Assembly (NCBI GenBank): GCA_900764725.1
Contig: CAAFPB010000427.1
Coordinates: forward strand, 1-10,251
Direction of reading: 5' to 3'
DNA: 10,251 nucleotides
From: an uncultured Catenibacterium sp.
Lineage (GTDB): Bacteria; Bacillota_I; Bacilli_A; Erysipelotrichales; Coprobacillaceae
The position numbers and the translations under genes were made by a program. Below the pieces are notes generated by a model. It had not been told where the DNA came from. It worked only from the letters and a program-made list of their open reading frames with translations, and did no database searches. Of this stretch, positions 1 through 6,338 are shown piece by piece. The first letter of the stretch is position 1. Each line of letters opens with the position of its first letter.

Positions 1-7
1 TAAACTA

Positions 8-37
8 TTGACTAATATCACTATAAAATGGTAGATT
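8..37 (+). promoter_or_regulatory. Possible promoter of the cation exchanger gene
   Basis: TTGACT (8-13, five of six consensus bases) is followed after 18 bases by TAGATT (32-37, four of six). This lies about 35 bases upstream of the start codon at 74. A competing AT-rich -10-like stretch, TATAAA at 22-27, would need a -35 box at or beyond the window edge. The call is weak because the -10 match is poor. Confidence 0.3.
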
Positions 38-73
38 ATTAGACAGTTCTATATTAAATAAAGGAAGTAAATT

Positions 74-1024
74 ATGATAAATACATTTATGGAAATTGGT
101 ATATTAATTGTCGGTTTTGTATTGCTGATTAAGGGTGCTGACTTCTTTGTAGATGGAAGTTCTTCTGTCGCAAAAAGATTAAAAGTCCCTTCAATGATTA
201 TTGGACTTACAATTGTCGCAATGGGTACAAGCTTACCTGAATGTGCAGTGAGTGTCACTGCATCACTTAGCAACAATAACGCTCTTGCAGTAAGTAATGT
301 TGTAGGATCGAACTTATTTAACTTAATGGTAGTATGTGGTGTATGTACTTTATTTGTACCTCTTGCAGTTTCTACAGATACATTAAAAAAGGAATTCCCA
401 TTCTCTATTATCTGTGCAGCTTTATTACTTGTTTTTGGTTTAGATAATATGCTAGGTAGAGTAGATAGTGCAATCTTTATTGTATTATTTGCAGCATATC
501 TTGGATGGATGATCTATTCCGCATTACAGGCAAGAAACAAAGCATTAAGTGAAGACAATGATGAAGAAATTAAGTTATTACCAGTATGGCAGTGTATTGT
601 ATATATTGTCGGCGGTGCAGGTGCGATTAAATTTGGTGGTGACTTTGTTGTAGAAGGTGCTACAGCTATTGCGACTATGCTTGGATTAAGTCAGAACCTT
701 ATTGGACTCACTATTGTTGCTTTAGGAACAAGTCTTCCAGAACTAGTCACTTCTATTGTTGCTGCAAGAAAGAATGAAATCGATATGGCTTTAGGTAACG
801 TTATTGGTTCTAATATCTTTAATATTTTACTTGTATTAGGTATTGCCGGGGTAATTAGTCCAGTTGCCATGATTGCGGAAAACTTGATTGATACATTTAT
901 TCTAATTGTAGTAAGTACTCTTGTATGGGTATTTGCATGGAAGAAGAAAGAGTTAGTAAAGTGGCAGGGTATTGTGATGCTTGCGATTTATGCAGCATAT
1001 CTTGTTTATATTTGTATGCGTTAA
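74..1024 (+). CDS. Calcium/sodium antiporter (YrbG-like, CaCA superfamily)
   Basis: A 316-residue, very hydrophobic inner-membrane protein that probably exchanges Ca2+ for Na+ (K+ dependence cannot be judged). The two inverted alpha-repeats diagnostic of the Na+/Ca2+ exchanger superfamily are both intact. Repeat 1 has GTSLPE at 51-56 and VVGSNLFN at 76-83; repeat 2 has GTSLPE at 218-223 and VIGSNIFN at 243-250. E56 and E223 are the expected ion-binding glutamates. Each repeat is preceded by a G(A/G)DF segment (21-24 and 188-191). A short acidic, presumably cytoplasmic loop (about 152-170) joins the halves, as in bacterial members of about 320 residues. In repeat 1, Ser74 replaces the glycine usual in the GNVVGSN motif. 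The start is supported by AAGGAAG at 61-67, six bases upstream of ATG. The gene has its own terminator and no obvious operon partner. Family assignment is secure; the exact ion pair is family inference. Confidence 0.93.
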   Translation: MINTFMEIGILIVGFVLLIKGADFFVDGSSSVAKRLKVPSMIIGLTIVAMGTSLPECAVSVTASLSNNNALAVSNVVGSNLFNLMVVCGVCTLFVPLAVSTDTLKKEFPFSIICAALLLVFGLDNMLGRVDSAIFIVLFAAYLGWMIYSALQARNKALSEDNDEEIKLLPVWQCIVYIVGGAGAIKFGGDFVVEGATAIATMLGLSQNLIGLTIVALGTSLPELVTSIVAARKNEIDMALGNVIGSNIFNILLVLGIAGVISPVAMIAENLIDTFILIVVSTLVWVFAWKKKELVKWQGIVMLAIYAAYLVYICMR

Positions 1025-1046
1025 GAAGGCGATGCCTTCTTTTTTT
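1023..1046 (+). terminator. Rho-independent terminator of the cation exchanger gene
   Basis: A perfect 8-bp stem AAGAAGGC (1023-1030) / GCCTTCTT (1034-1041) with a GAT loop runs into a T tract at 1040-1046. The stem starts inside the TAA stop codon (1022-1024), so there is almost no 3' untranslated region. Confidence 0.9.
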
Positions 1047-1051
1047 ATTTG

Positions 1052-1080
1052 TAGTTGCTTGATAGTTGATAGCGCAACTA
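1052..1080. repeat. Inverted repeat upstream of the membrane-anchored regulator
   Basis: TAGTTGC (1052-1058) is complementary to GCAACTA (1074-1080). A second copy of TAGTTG (1063-1068) can pair with the same right arm across a six-base loop. There is no T tract, so it is not a terminator. It lies 41 bases upstream of the regulator's start codon and could be an operator or a folded 5' leader; neither role is proven. Confidence 0.4.
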
Positions 1081-1120
1081 GCGATATTCAGCTATATTTG
1101 AAGTGAGGAGGGAAATCAAA

Positions 1121-1468
1121 ATGACAAATTCATTGATGTTATTATTAGTGCTTATACCTGCACTTATTATCTGGGGTGTCATCATCTATGTAGTGTACTT
1201 ATTAATTATCGCATTAAGAAAATATATTAAACCTGAACCAGTACGCAAAGAGAAACAGGAGTATGCAAAGACTCTTGGTGAAGTCATTAAAAAGCATCGC
1301 ATGGAATGTCAGATGACTCAGGAATTTGTAGCAGAATCACTTGGTGTATCTAGACAGGCAGTCTCTAAATGGGAAAACGGTTCATCTGATCCAAGTACGA
1401 CTAATCTTATAGCACTTGCAAATCTGTTTGATATTACTCCAGAAGAAATGTTGAAAGAAATACGATAA
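1121..1468 (+). CDS. Membrane-anchored XRE-family transcriptional regulator
   Basis: A 115-residue protein with one long hydrophobic helix at about 5-32, then a basic linker (R33, K34, K37, R42, K43, K45), then an XRE/Cro-CI helix-turn-helix at about 51-113. The recognition segment reads SRQAVSKWENG at 77-87, a classic XRE signature. The positive charges after the helix predict the N-terminus outside and the DNA-binding domain in the cytoplasm, so the protein would sit at the membrane while binding DNA. ATG at 1121 is chosen because AGGAGGG (1106-1112) lies eight bases upstream; a GTG at 1103 in the same frame would place the ribosome site inside the gene. No terminator follows, and the pnuC-like gene starts 97 bases downstream, so co-transcription is possible. 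Target genes and signal are unknown. Confidence 0.88.
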   Translation: MTNSLMLLLVLIPALIIWGVIIYVVYLLIIALRKYIKPEPVRKEKQEYAKTLGEVIKKHRMECQMTQEFVAESLGVSRQAVSKWENGSSDPSTTNLIALANLFDITPEEMLKEIR

Positions 1469-1507
1469 ACTTTACAAAAAGACCTACCATTTTAAGTGAT
1501 TATTTAT

Positions 1508-1537
1508 TATAATTGTGAAGTATTTTTTTTAAATACT
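1508..1537 (+). promoter_or_regulatory. Possible -10 box and AT-rich hairpin before the PnuC-like gene
   Basis: A perfect TATAAT (1508-1513) has no good -35 partner at 16-18 bases. Immediately downstream is a 7-bp all-weak inverted repeat, AGTATTT (1519-1525) / AAATACT (1531-1537), which would lie at the extreme 5' end of a transcript starting near 1520. It may be a promoter with a 5' stem; evidence is limited. Confidence 0.3.
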
Positions 1538-1565
1538 GATTTTAAATTTAAGGGGAGTTTGTAGT

Positions 1566-2795
1566 ATGATTCAATTTTTTAAAAACAACATCGAACCTAG
1601 AAAGAAATTAAGAACAGCAGAAATTATTGTTCTTGTGGCATTAGTATTAGGTTCAATTATTTCTCTTTGTGTAGGTCTTAAAGAAGTACATTCTAATCCT
1701 GGTAAAGTGGATTATGTACAAAGCATTGTAATGAAAAGAAATACACAGGATGAAGACTATGATTCAGACAATACAGTATGTGATGTTACATATAGTAAGG
1801 GTGACAAACAGCTTGTTGTTTCTTATTCTTATGAAGAATATACACAGTTAAAGAATAAGACTATTACAGCTTATGAATTCAAGACAAGCAATGGAACTGA
1901 CTTATACTTTGACCATAAAGATGTGAGTCAGAAAGAAGTTAAAAATTCTTATAAGCAGGTTATGGCTAATAAGACTATGTATATCTTTAACCTGGCATCT
2001 TCTTTATTTATTCTAAGCTTATCACTTGCTTTAATGTTGTTATTCTCTAAACAGTTTACAACATATGAAAAGAGCTGGTTCATGTCTATCATGTTACTCG
2101 CTACTATTTTCGCTGTTGCTTTCCCAGAAGAAAGTGCTAATGGTGTCAATGGAATTGTCATCATGTTATTGTATCTATTAGATACATTCTTAAACATCTT
2201 ATGTGAATTACTCATTTCTAAACAGTCTCGTTATAACTTCTTAGTCTCTGTTGCCGTAGAAATTGCGGAAATCGCAATGTGTGTTGTATTAATGTATCGT
2301 TTCGCGACAATGGTGACTACATTATTCTTCTGGCTTCCAATTGATATCATCAGTTATATTAACTGGTCTAAGCATAAAGATGAAGAAGAAGATGAATTGA
2401 CAATGGTTAGAAAACTTAAAGGATACCAGGAAGTACTTGTTATTGTAGGTATCTTTGTATGGACTGTTGTTGTTGGTTATTTTATCAGTGGTTTAGATAT
2501 CGCAACTGATTTCTATACAAATAAGACTCTAGAAACATGGATCATTTATATTGATGCTTGTGCATCTGCAGTAGGTATTGCGAATGGTTTATTTATCTTC
2601 TTTAGATTAAGAGAACAGTGGATTGCATGGTATATCTGTGCTGCATTAGAAGCTATTATTAACATCTTATCTGGACAGTATGTATTACTTATTCTTAAGC
2701 TTGGTTACTTCACTAATACAACTTATGGTTATATTAAATGGAGTAAATATATTAGAGAACACCAGAAAACAAACGAAAAACTATCTTTATTCTAA
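1566..2795 (+). CDS. PnuC-like nicotinamide riboside (vitamin) transporter with N-terminal extracytoplasmic domain
   Basis: A 409-residue integral membrane protein. The C-terminal half (about 195-397) resembles PnuC, a facilitator that takes up nicotinamide riboside or related vitamins for trapping by phosphorylation inside. The best match is the block 352-391, with the WIAWYICAALEAIINI opening, NTTYGYIKW ending and a run of hydrophobic helices. An earlier DIISYINWSKHKD (260-272) resembles the first PnuC half. Bacterial PnuC proteins are usually about 200-260 residues; this one adds about 160 residues. That extension has a membrane helix at about 18-38, a polar 90-residue region (about 42-135, rich in D, K, T, Y), then another helix at about 137-160. 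AGGGGAG (1551-1557) supports the start. Substrate is unproven, and no vitamin riboswitch is visible upstream. Related thiamine or riboflavin PnuT/PnuX proteins are alternatives. Confidence 0.8.
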   Translation: MIQFFKNNIEPRKKLRTAEIIVLVALVLGSIISLCVGLKEVHSNPGKVDYVQSIVMKRNTQDEDYDSDNTVCDVTYSKGDKQLVVSYSYEEYTQLKNKTITAYEFKTSNGTDLYFDHKDVSQKEVKNSYKQVMANKTMYIFNLASSLFILSLSLALMLLFSKQFTTYEKSWFMSIMLLATIFAVAFPEESANGVNGIVIMLLYLLDTFLNILCELLISKQSRYNFLVSVAVEIAEIAMCVVLMYRFATMVTTLFFWLPIDIISYINWSKHKDEEEDELTMVRKLKGYQEVLVIVGIFVWTVVVGYFISGLDIATDFYTNKTLETWIIYIDACASAVGIANGLFIFFRLREQWIAWYICAALEAIINILSGQYVLLILKLGYFTNTTYGYIKWSKYIREHQKTNEKLSLF

Positions 2796-2812
2796 TTAAA
2801 TTTCTCTATAAC

Positions 2813-2841
2813 TTGAGAGTAGCTTATAAAACTGCTACAAT
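2813..2841 (+). promoter_or_regulatory. Promoter of efp (extended -10)
   Basis: TTGAGA (2813-2818) and TACAAT (2836-2841) each match the sigma-A consensus at five of six bases, with ideal 17-base spacing. A TG at 2833-2834 makes it an extended -10. Transcription would begin near 2848, giving a leader of about 30 bases that carries the efp ribosome site. Confidence 0.75.
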
Positions 2842-2878
2842 AGGAACGTAAAAAAATATAGAAACAGGAGTGATTATT

Positions 2879-3436
2879 ATGGCAATTGCTGCAGGAGATT
2901 TTAGAACTGGACTTACATTAATCGTTGATGGCGATCCTTGGGTTGTTTTAGACTTCCAACATGTAAAACCTGGTAAAGGGGCTGCTATCTTAAAGACTAA
3001 GATGAAGAACTTAAAGACTGGTTCTACACAGGACAGAAACTTCAACGCTTCAACAAAATTCGAAGCTGCTAACATTGAAAAGAAAACAGCACAGTACTCA
3101 TATGAAGCTGATTCTACTTATTATTTCATGGATATGGAAACATATGATACTTATGAATTATCAGAAGAACAGATCGGATTCAATAAATATTTCATCGTAG
3201 AAGGAAGAGAAGCATCTCTTATGTTCTTCGAAGGTGATTTATTATCAGTATCTATCCCAGAAAAGGTTGAATTAACTGTTGCGAAAACAGATCCAGCTAT
3301 CAAAGGTGCACCATCTAACCAGACTAAGGATGCTGTCACTAATACTGGTCTTACATTAAGAGTACCTCAGTTTATTGAAGAAGGCGAAGAAATCGTTGTC
3401 TTCTCATCTGATGGAAAATACGCAGGAAGAGCTTAA
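2879..3436 (+). CDS. efp: Translation elongation factor P
   Basis: A 185-residue protein, the normal EF-P length. EF-P binds between the ribosomal P and E sites and rescues ribosomes stalled at consecutive prolines. The N-terminal KOW-like domain opens with AIAAGDFRTGL, and the conserved loop VKPGKGAA (29-36) carries Lys33 at the tip, where EF-P is post-translationally modified in many bacteria. Which modification applies here cannot be read from this window; no epmA- or epmB-like modification gene is present. The two C-terminal OB domains are complete, ending with the expected LRVPQFIEEGE and G-Y-GRA block. ATG at 2879 is preferred over an in-frame GTG at 2870 because AGGAG (2866-2870) lies eight bases upstream of the ATG. 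The gene has its own strong promoter, and its stop codon lies in the terminator stem. Assignment is secure. Confidence 0.97.
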   Translation: MAIAAGDFRTGLTLIVDGDPWVVLDFQHVKPGKGAAILKTKMKNLKTGSTQDRNFNASTKFEAANIEKKTAQYSYEADSTYYFMDMETYDTYELSEEQIGFNKYFIVEGREASLMFFEGDLLSVSIPEKVELTVAKTDPAIKGAPSNQTKDAVTNTGLTLRVPQFIEEGEEIVVFSSDGKYAGRA

Positions 3437-3451
3437 TATAAGCTCTTTTTT
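3427..3451 (+). terminator. Rho-independent terminator of efp
   Basis: A perfect 8-bp stem AAGAGCTT (3427-3434) / AAGCTCTT (3440-3447) with a five-base loop is followed by T's to 3451. It overlaps the efp stop codon (3434-3436). The next gene's ATG is only six bases after the T tract, so the terminator also forms that gene's leader. Confidence 0.85.
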
Positions 3452-3456
3452 CACAT

Positions 3457-4203
3457 ATGAATAAAGTTGTACTTGTAACCGGTGGTGCTCAAGGGATAGG
3501 GAAAGCCATCGTATTAGAACTTGTTAAAAACCATTATGATGTTGTCATCAATTACCTCACTTCTAATAAAGCAGCGGCTTTATTAGAAGAAGAAATTAAA
3601 AAGAATTATGATGTTCGTGTGATGACTATTCAAGCGGATGTATCAAAGGAAGAAGAAGTGAATACCATGATTTCTTTAATAGAGAAAGAGTGGGGTGGTG
3701 TTGATATTCTTATTAATAATGCGGCTGTTGATTTATCCAATCTCTTTCATCTTAAAACAGCAGATGAGTTTAGAAAGACATTGGACGTGAATGTTGTAGG
3801 GGCATTTAATTGCAGTAAGCGTGTCTATAGACATATGCTTGAGCAGGAATATGGACGTATTATTAATATTTCTTCTACCAATGGTATCAATACTTATTAT
3901 CCAATGTGTATTGATTATGATGCCTCTAAAGCAGCATTGATTTCTTTAACACATAATCTCGCCTTTGAATATGGCCCTTATATTAATGTGAATGCAATCG
4001 CACCAGGATTCATTGGTACAGATAATGAACTAGATGGATATGATGAAGAATTCCTTAAAGAGGAACAAGAAAAGATCATGGTCAATCGTTATGGTAAACC
4101 TGAAGAAGTGGCTTACCTTGTAAAGTTTCTTATTAGTGATGAAGCGAACTTTATCAACAATACAATTATAAGAATAGATGGCGGTCAGAAAGGCAGCTGT
4201 TAA
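3457..4203 (+). CDS. Short-chain dehydrogenase/reductase, FabG-like
   Basis: A 248-residue NAD(P)(H)-dependent oxidoreductase of the classical SDR family, close to 3-oxoacyl-ACP reductase in style. The cofactor motif is TGGAQGIG at 8-15, with D61 contacting adenine and NNAA at 87-90. The catalytic set is N112, S140, Y154 and K158 (YDASK). The PGFIGTD segment (183-189) after the active site and the C-terminal DGG are also typical. The Ser-Tyr distance is 14 residues, one longer than in E. coli FabG. No other fatty-acid genes are nearby, so the real substrate is unknown and fabG is not assigned. The start must be at or very near 3457 because the cofactor motif begins at residue 8, yet no Shine-Dalgarno is visible. 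Translation may depend on efp read-through or on a leaderless-type start. Convergent with the downstream minus-strand gene. Confidence 0.9.
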   Translation: MNKVVLVTGGAQGIGKAIVLELVKNHYDVVINYLTSNKAAALLEEEIKKNYDVRVMTIQADVSKEEEVNTMISLIEKEWGGVDILINNAAVDLSNLFHLKTADEFRKTLDVNVVGAFNCSKRVYRHMLEQEYGRIINISSTNGINTYYPMCIDYDASKAALISLTHNLAFEYGPYINVNAIAPGFIGTDNELDGYDEEFLKEEQEKIMVNRYGKPEEVAYLVKFLISDEANFINNTIIRIDGGQKGSC

Positions 4204-4204
4204 A

Positions 4205-4234
4205 AAAGGTCCTGAAATCTAAATCAGGACCTTT
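4205..4234. terminator. Shared terminator between two convergent genes
   Basis: A perfect 11-bp stem AAAGGTCCTGA (4205-4215) / TCAGGACCTTT (4224-4234) with an eight-base loop lies between the SDR stop and the convergent gene's stop. Read on the minus strand it is followed by a run of T's (complement of 4202-4207), a strong terminator for the YnbB-like gene. On the plus strand the tail is only TTTC, so it is weaker there. Confidence 0.85.
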
Positions 4235-4238
4235 CATG

Positions 4239-5492
4239 TTATTTCTTTAAGATGTTTGTAAGGGCGAATAGAATAGAAAGTTTACTATATTCTAATGTCA
4301 AACCACCCTGAATATAAAGTGTATAAGGTGCAACAACAGGTGCATCGGCACTTAATTCAATTGTACTACCTGAAGTAAATGTCCCAGCAGCCATCACTTC
4401 ATCATGTGGATAACCAGGCATTGGTGCAGGCATAGTAGCTACAAATGAATCAATTGGAGAACTATTCTGAATAGCCTGTGTAAACTTCACTAAGTTTTCT
4501 TCTGTACCAAGTTCTAGTGTTTGAATAATATCAGTTCTTTCTTCATTATATCTTGGAGATACATTATTAAAGCCTAGCTTTTCTAACATATAAGCACTAA
4601 ATACAGCACTCTTTAAGGCATTCTTAACTGCATTAGGTGCCATGAATACACCCTTGAAGAACGTATTATTCATATTGAAGTTAGCTCCTAGATCTTTGCC
4701 AATACCAGGTGCAGTTAATCTTTCAGCACACATAAAGATTAAATCTTTTCTACCTGCAATATAACCACCAGTAGGGGCAATACCTCCACCTAGGTTCTTC
4801 ATTAAAGAACCAACTACGATATCAGCACCAATATGTCCTGGTTCCTTCTTTTCTACAAGTTCACCATAGCAGTTATCTACCATGATAATAACATCTTTAT
4901 TCACTTCTCTGATCTTAGTAATAATACGTTCAAGCTTAGAAAGTGTTAAAGATAAACGTGAAGAATAACCTTTAGATCTCTGGATTTCTACAAGCTTCAC
5001 ATCATTCTTCTTTAAACGTTCTACGATTTTATCATCATCAAAATCATTATCAACTAAATCAATCTGTTCATAAGATACACCATGCGCTTTAAGTGACTGA
5101 CTAGATTCTCCAGAAATACCAATCATTTCCTGTAAAGAATCATAAGGTGCACCTGTTAAAGAAATCATTGTATCACCATGCTTAAGTAAAGCAGATAAAG
5201 TTAAATAAAGCGCATTTGTACCACTCATGATCTGTGGTCTCACTAATGCATCTTCGCATCCAAGAATAGTTGCGAAAATAGCTTCTAGCTTATCTCTACC
5301 TGAATCATAGCTGCCATATCCATTCATGTCCGCAAAATCAGAATAGCTGACATTATTTTCAATAAATGCTGAAAGAATTCTGTTTGAATTATATAAACAA
5401 ACATCATCAATCTTTTCATAGATATCTTTTAATACTACATCAGATTCATTCGCAATTTTTAATAAGTTTTCATCTATTTGTTCTAATATCAT
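4239..5492 (-). CDS. PLP-dependent YnbB/aluminium-resistance family protein (methionine gamma-lyase-like)
   Basis: A 417-residue fold-type I PLP enzyme relative, matching the length and pattern of the Firmicute YnbB/'aluminium resistance protein' family, which is annotated as Cys/Met-metabolism (methionine gamma-lyase-like). Visible PLP features are SGTNA at 90-94 (phosphate binding), D206 in VDNCYGE (pyridine nitrogen), and K232 in GSLMKNLGGG, the expected Schiff-base lysine. The family hallmark region GYGSYDSGRDKLE is at 58-70, and GGYIAGRKDL follows the lysine. True substrate is not established; the aluminium label is historical. The start has an excellent AAGGAG (complement of 5500-5505) seven bases upstream, and a promoter at 5521-5549. 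In Bacillus subtilis ynbB lies near glnR; that context is absent here. Transcribed divergently from hypB and convergently to the SDR gene. Confidence 0.9.
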   Translation of the reverse strand: MILEQIDENLLKIANESDVVLKDIYEKIDDVCLYNSNRILSAFIENNVSYSDFADMNGYGSYDSGRDKLEAIFATILGCEDALVRPQIMSGTNALYLTLSALLKHGDTMISLTGAPYDSLQEMIGISGESSQSLKAHGVSYEQIDLVDNDFDDDKIVERLKKNDVKLVEIQRSKGYSSRLSLTLSKLERIITKIREVNKDVIIMVDNCYGELVEKKEPGHIGADIVVGSLMKNLGGGIAPTGGYIAGRKDLIFMCAERLTAPGIGKDLGANFNMNNTFFKGVFMAPNAVKNALKSAVFSAYMLEKLGFNNVSPRYNEERTDIIQTLELGTEENLVKFTQAIQNSSPIDSFVATMPAPMPGYPHDEVMAAGTFTSGSTIELSADAPVVAPYTLYIQGGLTLEYSKLSILFALTNILKK

Positions 5493-5520
5493 ATTTATTC
5501 TCCTTCGTAATACCTGTGCT

Positions 5521-5549
5521 ATTATACACCAAATTCAATACTATTTTAA
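5521..5549 (-). promoter_or_regulatory. Promoter of the YnbB-like gene
   Basis: On the minus strand a perfect TATAAT (complement of 5521-5526) lies 17 bases from TTAAAA (complement of 5544-5549, four of six matches). The start of transcription would be near 5514, about 20 bases before the start codon, leaving room for the AAGGAG site. Confidence 0.6.
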
Positions 5550-5567
5550 AGTAAATCATAAACTCTT

Positions 5568-5610
5568 GGATTTTTAAATCCTTACAAATTAGGGGATTTG
5601 TTAAAGGATT
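5568..5610. repeat. Repeated GGATTT half-sites in the divergent intergenic region
   Basis: GGATTT (5568-5573) and AAATCC (5576-5581) form a compact palindrome with a two-base spacer. A further GGATTT follows at 5594-5599 and a partial GGATT at 5606-5610. They lie between the YnbB-like promoter and the hypB promoter. They could be operator half-sites for one or both divergent transcripts; no known regulator consensus is recognised. Confidence 0.35.
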
Positions 5611-5621
5611 GTTTTGTTCTG

Positions 5622-5650
5622 TTTACTCTGTTAGAAAAATCTATTAGAAT
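5622..5650 (+). promoter_or_regulatory. Likely promoter of the hypB operon
   Basis: TTTACT (5622-5627, four of six) and TAGAAT (5645-5650, five of six) are spaced by 17 bases. The predicted start of transcription near 5657 gives a leader of only about 15 bases, just enough to include AAAGGGG at 5658-5664, so the true start could be slightly upstream. Confidence 0.5.
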
Positions 5651-5671
5651 ATCAATGAAAGGGGTTTACAT

Positions 5672-6334
5672 ATGTATAAGGTTATAGAAGTAAAACAGAG
5701 TATATTTGAAGATAATAATAAGGATGCAGATTTATTAAGACAGGAATGCAAAGAGAAGGGTGTTTTCTTACTTAATATCATGTCTAGTCCAGGTTCAGGA
5801 AAGACAACCACATTATCACGCACTATTGAAACAATCAAGGATGAAGTGAATATTGGTGTCATGGAAGCAGATATTGATAGTGATGTGGATGCGCACACTA
5901 TAAGCCAGTATGGTGTACGTACAATACAATTACACACGGGAGGCATGTGTCACTTAGATGCTGATATGACAAGACAGGGATTACATGAATTAGGAATGGA
6001 GAATCTAGATCTTGCGGTATTAGAAAATGTAGGAAATTTGGTGTGTCCTGCAGAATTTGATACAGGGTCTACTTTAAATATTGCGATATTAAGTGTACCA
6101 GAAGGTGATGATAAGCCTTTAAAGTATCCGCTTATGTTTGAAGTATGTGATGTAGTACTTATTAATAAGGTGGATGTTCTTCCTTACTTTGATTTTGATA
6201 TAGAAAAGTGTAAAGAGAATATTCATTATCGTAATAAGAATGCGAAGGTATTTGAAATATGTGCAAAAAGTGGAGAAGGGATTAAACCATGGTGTGATTA
6301 TCTTCTCACACGTATAAGAGAATGGAAGGAATAA
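5672..6334 (+). CDS. hypB: Nickel-insertion GTPase HypB
   Basis: A 220-residue SIMIBI-class GTPase that, with HypA, delivers nickel to NiFe-hydrogenase or other nickel enzymes in the cytoplasm. Walker A is SSPGSGKT at 38-45. EADIDSDVDA (65-74) is the HypB switch segment. TGGMCHLDADM (89-99) carries Cys93 and His94, the usual G-domain metal ligands, although the canonical sequence is TGKGCH. ENVGNLVCPAEFD (118-130) includes Cys125, and the guanine-specificity motif is NKVD at 165-168. The N-terminus lacks both the CxxCGC high-affinity nickel motif of E. coli HypB and the histidine-rich stretch of storage-type HypB. AAAGGGG at 5658-5664 supports the start. The stop is four bases before the oxidoreductase gene, and the hypB 3' end supplies that gene's ribosome site, so translation is probably coupled. 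No hydrogenase gene is in view. Confidence 0.95.
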   Translation: MYKVIEVKQSIFEDNNKDADLLRQECKEKGVFLLNIMSSPGSGKTTTLSRTIETIKDEVNIGVMEADIDSDVDAHTISQYGVRTIQLHTGGMCHLDADMTRQGLHELGMENLDLAVLENVGNLVCPAEFDTGSTLNIAILSVPEGDDKPLKYPLMFEVCDVVLINKVDVLPYFDFDIEKCKENIHYRNKNAKVFEICAKSGEGIKPWCDYLLTRIREWKE

Positions 6335-6338
6335 AACA

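Noticed and set aside
1103..1120. GTG start that would extend the XRE regulator by six residues
   Set aside because: The extension encodes the AGGAGGG ribosome site itself; ATG at 1121 is correctly spaced from it.
1519..1537. AT-rich hairpin as a terminator of the XRE gene
   Set aside because: The stem contains almost only A-T pairs and the T run is in the loop rather than after the stem, so it would not terminate efficiently.
1469..1565. Possible vitamin riboswitch before the PnuC-like gene
   Set aside because: Only 97 AT-rich bases are available, with one all-weak 7-bp stem and none of the conserved cores of NAD, PreQ1, TPP or FMN riboswitches.
2870..2878. GTG start that would extend EF-P by three residues
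   Set aside because: The GTG overlaps the AGGAG site, and EF-P proteins begin with the segment encoded from ATG 2879.
5366..5554. Plus-strand 62-codon frame opposite the start of the YnbB-like gene
   Set aside because: It overlaps the conserved coding region and its promoter and lacks a ribosome binding site; composition reflects antisense of an AT-rich gene.
5644..5946. Minus-strand open frame opposite hypB
   Set aside because: It is the antisense of a conserved GTPase gene, with no ribosome site or recognisable motif; similar antisense frames opposite efp, the oxidoreductase and the PnuC-like gene were dropped for the same reason.
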